From: Nitrospira sp.
GTDB taxonomy: Bacteria > Nitrospirota > JACRHL01
Length of the DNA: 13,434 nt
Reading direction: 5' to 3'
NCBI GenBank assembly: GCA_026994095.1
Contig: JALWRU010000388.1
Span: 1 to 13,434 of the forward strand
Shown: piece by piece, positions 12,957 through 13,434 of the stretch
Numbering within the stretch: the first letter of the stretch is position 1
Layout: the number at the start of each line of letters is the position of its first letter
Notes under the pieces: model-generated
Database searches by the model: none
What the model was told of the DNA's origin: nothing
What the model saw: only the letters and a program-made list of their open reading frames with translations
Translations under genes and position numbers: made by a program

Positions 12957-13434
12957 ATGCAATCCACCCGCTTGGCCCCACCACCCAGCGCTTCTTCGTC
13001 GGCAGAGGCCGCCCACACCAGCGGTGAGCCGTCCCGCGTAATCCGTCGAAACGGCAAGATCACCGAGTTTACCCGCAGCAAAATCGTGGTGGCGTTGAGC
13101 AAGGCGTTTCTGGCAGTAGAAGGCGAGCAGGCGGGCAACTCCAGGCGGGTCCACGAGGTGGTCGAAGGGCTGGCCGATCAGGTGGTGGCCAACCTGTTCC
13201 GGCGTATGCCCGAGGGCGGCACCGTCCATATTGAAGACATTCAGGATCAGGTCGAGCTGGTACTCATGCGCGCAGGTGAGCACAAGGTGGCCGTGGCCTA
13301 CGTGCTCTATCGGGCCGAGCGGGCCGAGCAGCGCTCTCAGGAGGAGTCGTCACAGGACGGCCAGTCCACGGGCGAGCAGCTTCGCCTCCTCGATGCCAAT
13401 GGCCAGTCGAAGACGCTCCACAAAAGTGCGCTGG
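12957..13434 (+). CDS. nrdA: Class I ribonucleoside-diphosphate reductase, large subunit NrdA (5' part only)
   Basis: NrdA reduces ribonucleotides to deoxyribonucleotides with the radical-bearing NrdB subunit. Only the first 159 residues are in the window; the frame is open to its end. ATG 12957 has AGGAG with a 7-nt spacer. After a Ser/Pro/Ala-rich tail (1-26) comes an ATP-cone at about 27-118: RVIRRNGKITEFTRSKI, then FRRMPEGGTVHIEDIQDQVE and LMRAGEHKVAVAYVLYR. A linker and LRLLDANGQSKTL (142-154) begin what looks like a second cone. The Pseudomonas aeruginosa NrdA has this twin-cone plan and a very similar first cone. The cones give dATP feedback control. Catalytic parts are off the window, so a class II enzyme is not strictly excluded, but the similarity points to class I. 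Confidence 0.85.
   Translation, partial: MQSTRLAPPPSASSSAEAAHTSGEPSRVIRRNGKITEFTRSKIVVALSKAFLAVEGEQAGNSRRVHEVVEGLADQVVANLFRRMPEGGTVHIEDIQDQVELVLMRAGEHKVAVAYVLYRAERAEQRSQEESSQDGQSTGEQLRLLDANGQSKTLHKSAL

Noticed and set aside
12597..13283. Minus-strand 228-codon frame
   Set aside because: It is antisense to the riboswitch and to the well-supported NrdA ATP-cone.
1..13434. Mobile element, CRISPR array or tRNA
   Set aside because: No transposase, integrase, regularly spaced repeats, terminal inverted repeats or tRNA-like cloverleaf could be made out by eye.

Overview
The window looks like a chromosomal segment of a respiratory Gammaproteobacterium. This rests on the gene families, the moderately high GC, the sigma-54-type promoter in front of a nitrogen-uptake operon, and the Pseudomonas-like twin-ATP-cone NrdA. 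A sulfur-oxidising or halo-alkaliphilic lineage such as the Chromatiales/Ectothiorhodospiraceae would fit, but that is a guess. I see no insertion sequence, prophage, tRNA, rRNA or CRISPR array.

Region 1 (1-7160, plus strand) is a complete urea-uptake operon. A regulatory region holds three inverted repeats and a sigma-54-type promoter (134-149). It is followed by an outer-membrane porin and the five ABC-transporter genes urtA, urtB, urtC, urtD and urtE. The expected route is: urea crosses the outer membrane through the porin, is bound by UrtA in the periplasm, and passes the inner membrane through UrtBC powered by UrtDE. A 21-bp hairpin with a GCAA loop separates urtA from urtB. Two consecutive hairpins close the operon. 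No urease gene is in the window.

Region 2 (7160-10690, minus strand) reads, in its own direction, ECF sigma factor (SigZ-like), PF03773-type permease, pentaheme c-type cytochrome, then an intrinsic terminator. The three genes run the same way with short gaps and may form one stress- or redox-responsive unit with no anti-sigma factor beside it. Its substrate and signal are unknown.

Region 3 (10690-12420) holds small accessory genes. On the minus strand is an exported Rap1a/Tai-immunity-like protein. Divergent from it, behind a good sigma-70 promoter, is a tight plus-strand set: a DUF2975 membrane protein, a small Cro/C1-type regulator, and a tiny lipoprotein whose start overlaps the regulator gene.

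Region 4 (12420-13434, plus strand) is the control region and 5' end of nrdA, encoding the class I ribonucleotide reductase large subunit; the gene runs off the window. A sigma-70 promoter overlaps a probable NrdR box, with a second weaker box 32 bp downstream. These are followed by a cobalamin riboswitch very like that of E. coli btuB. A hairpin over the nrdA Shine-Dalgarno has a plausible competing pairing with the riboswitch 3' end. The oxygen-dependent reductase thus seems to be controlled by both nucleotide status (NrdR) and vitamin B12, suggesting that a B12-dependent class II reductase exists elsewhere in the genome.
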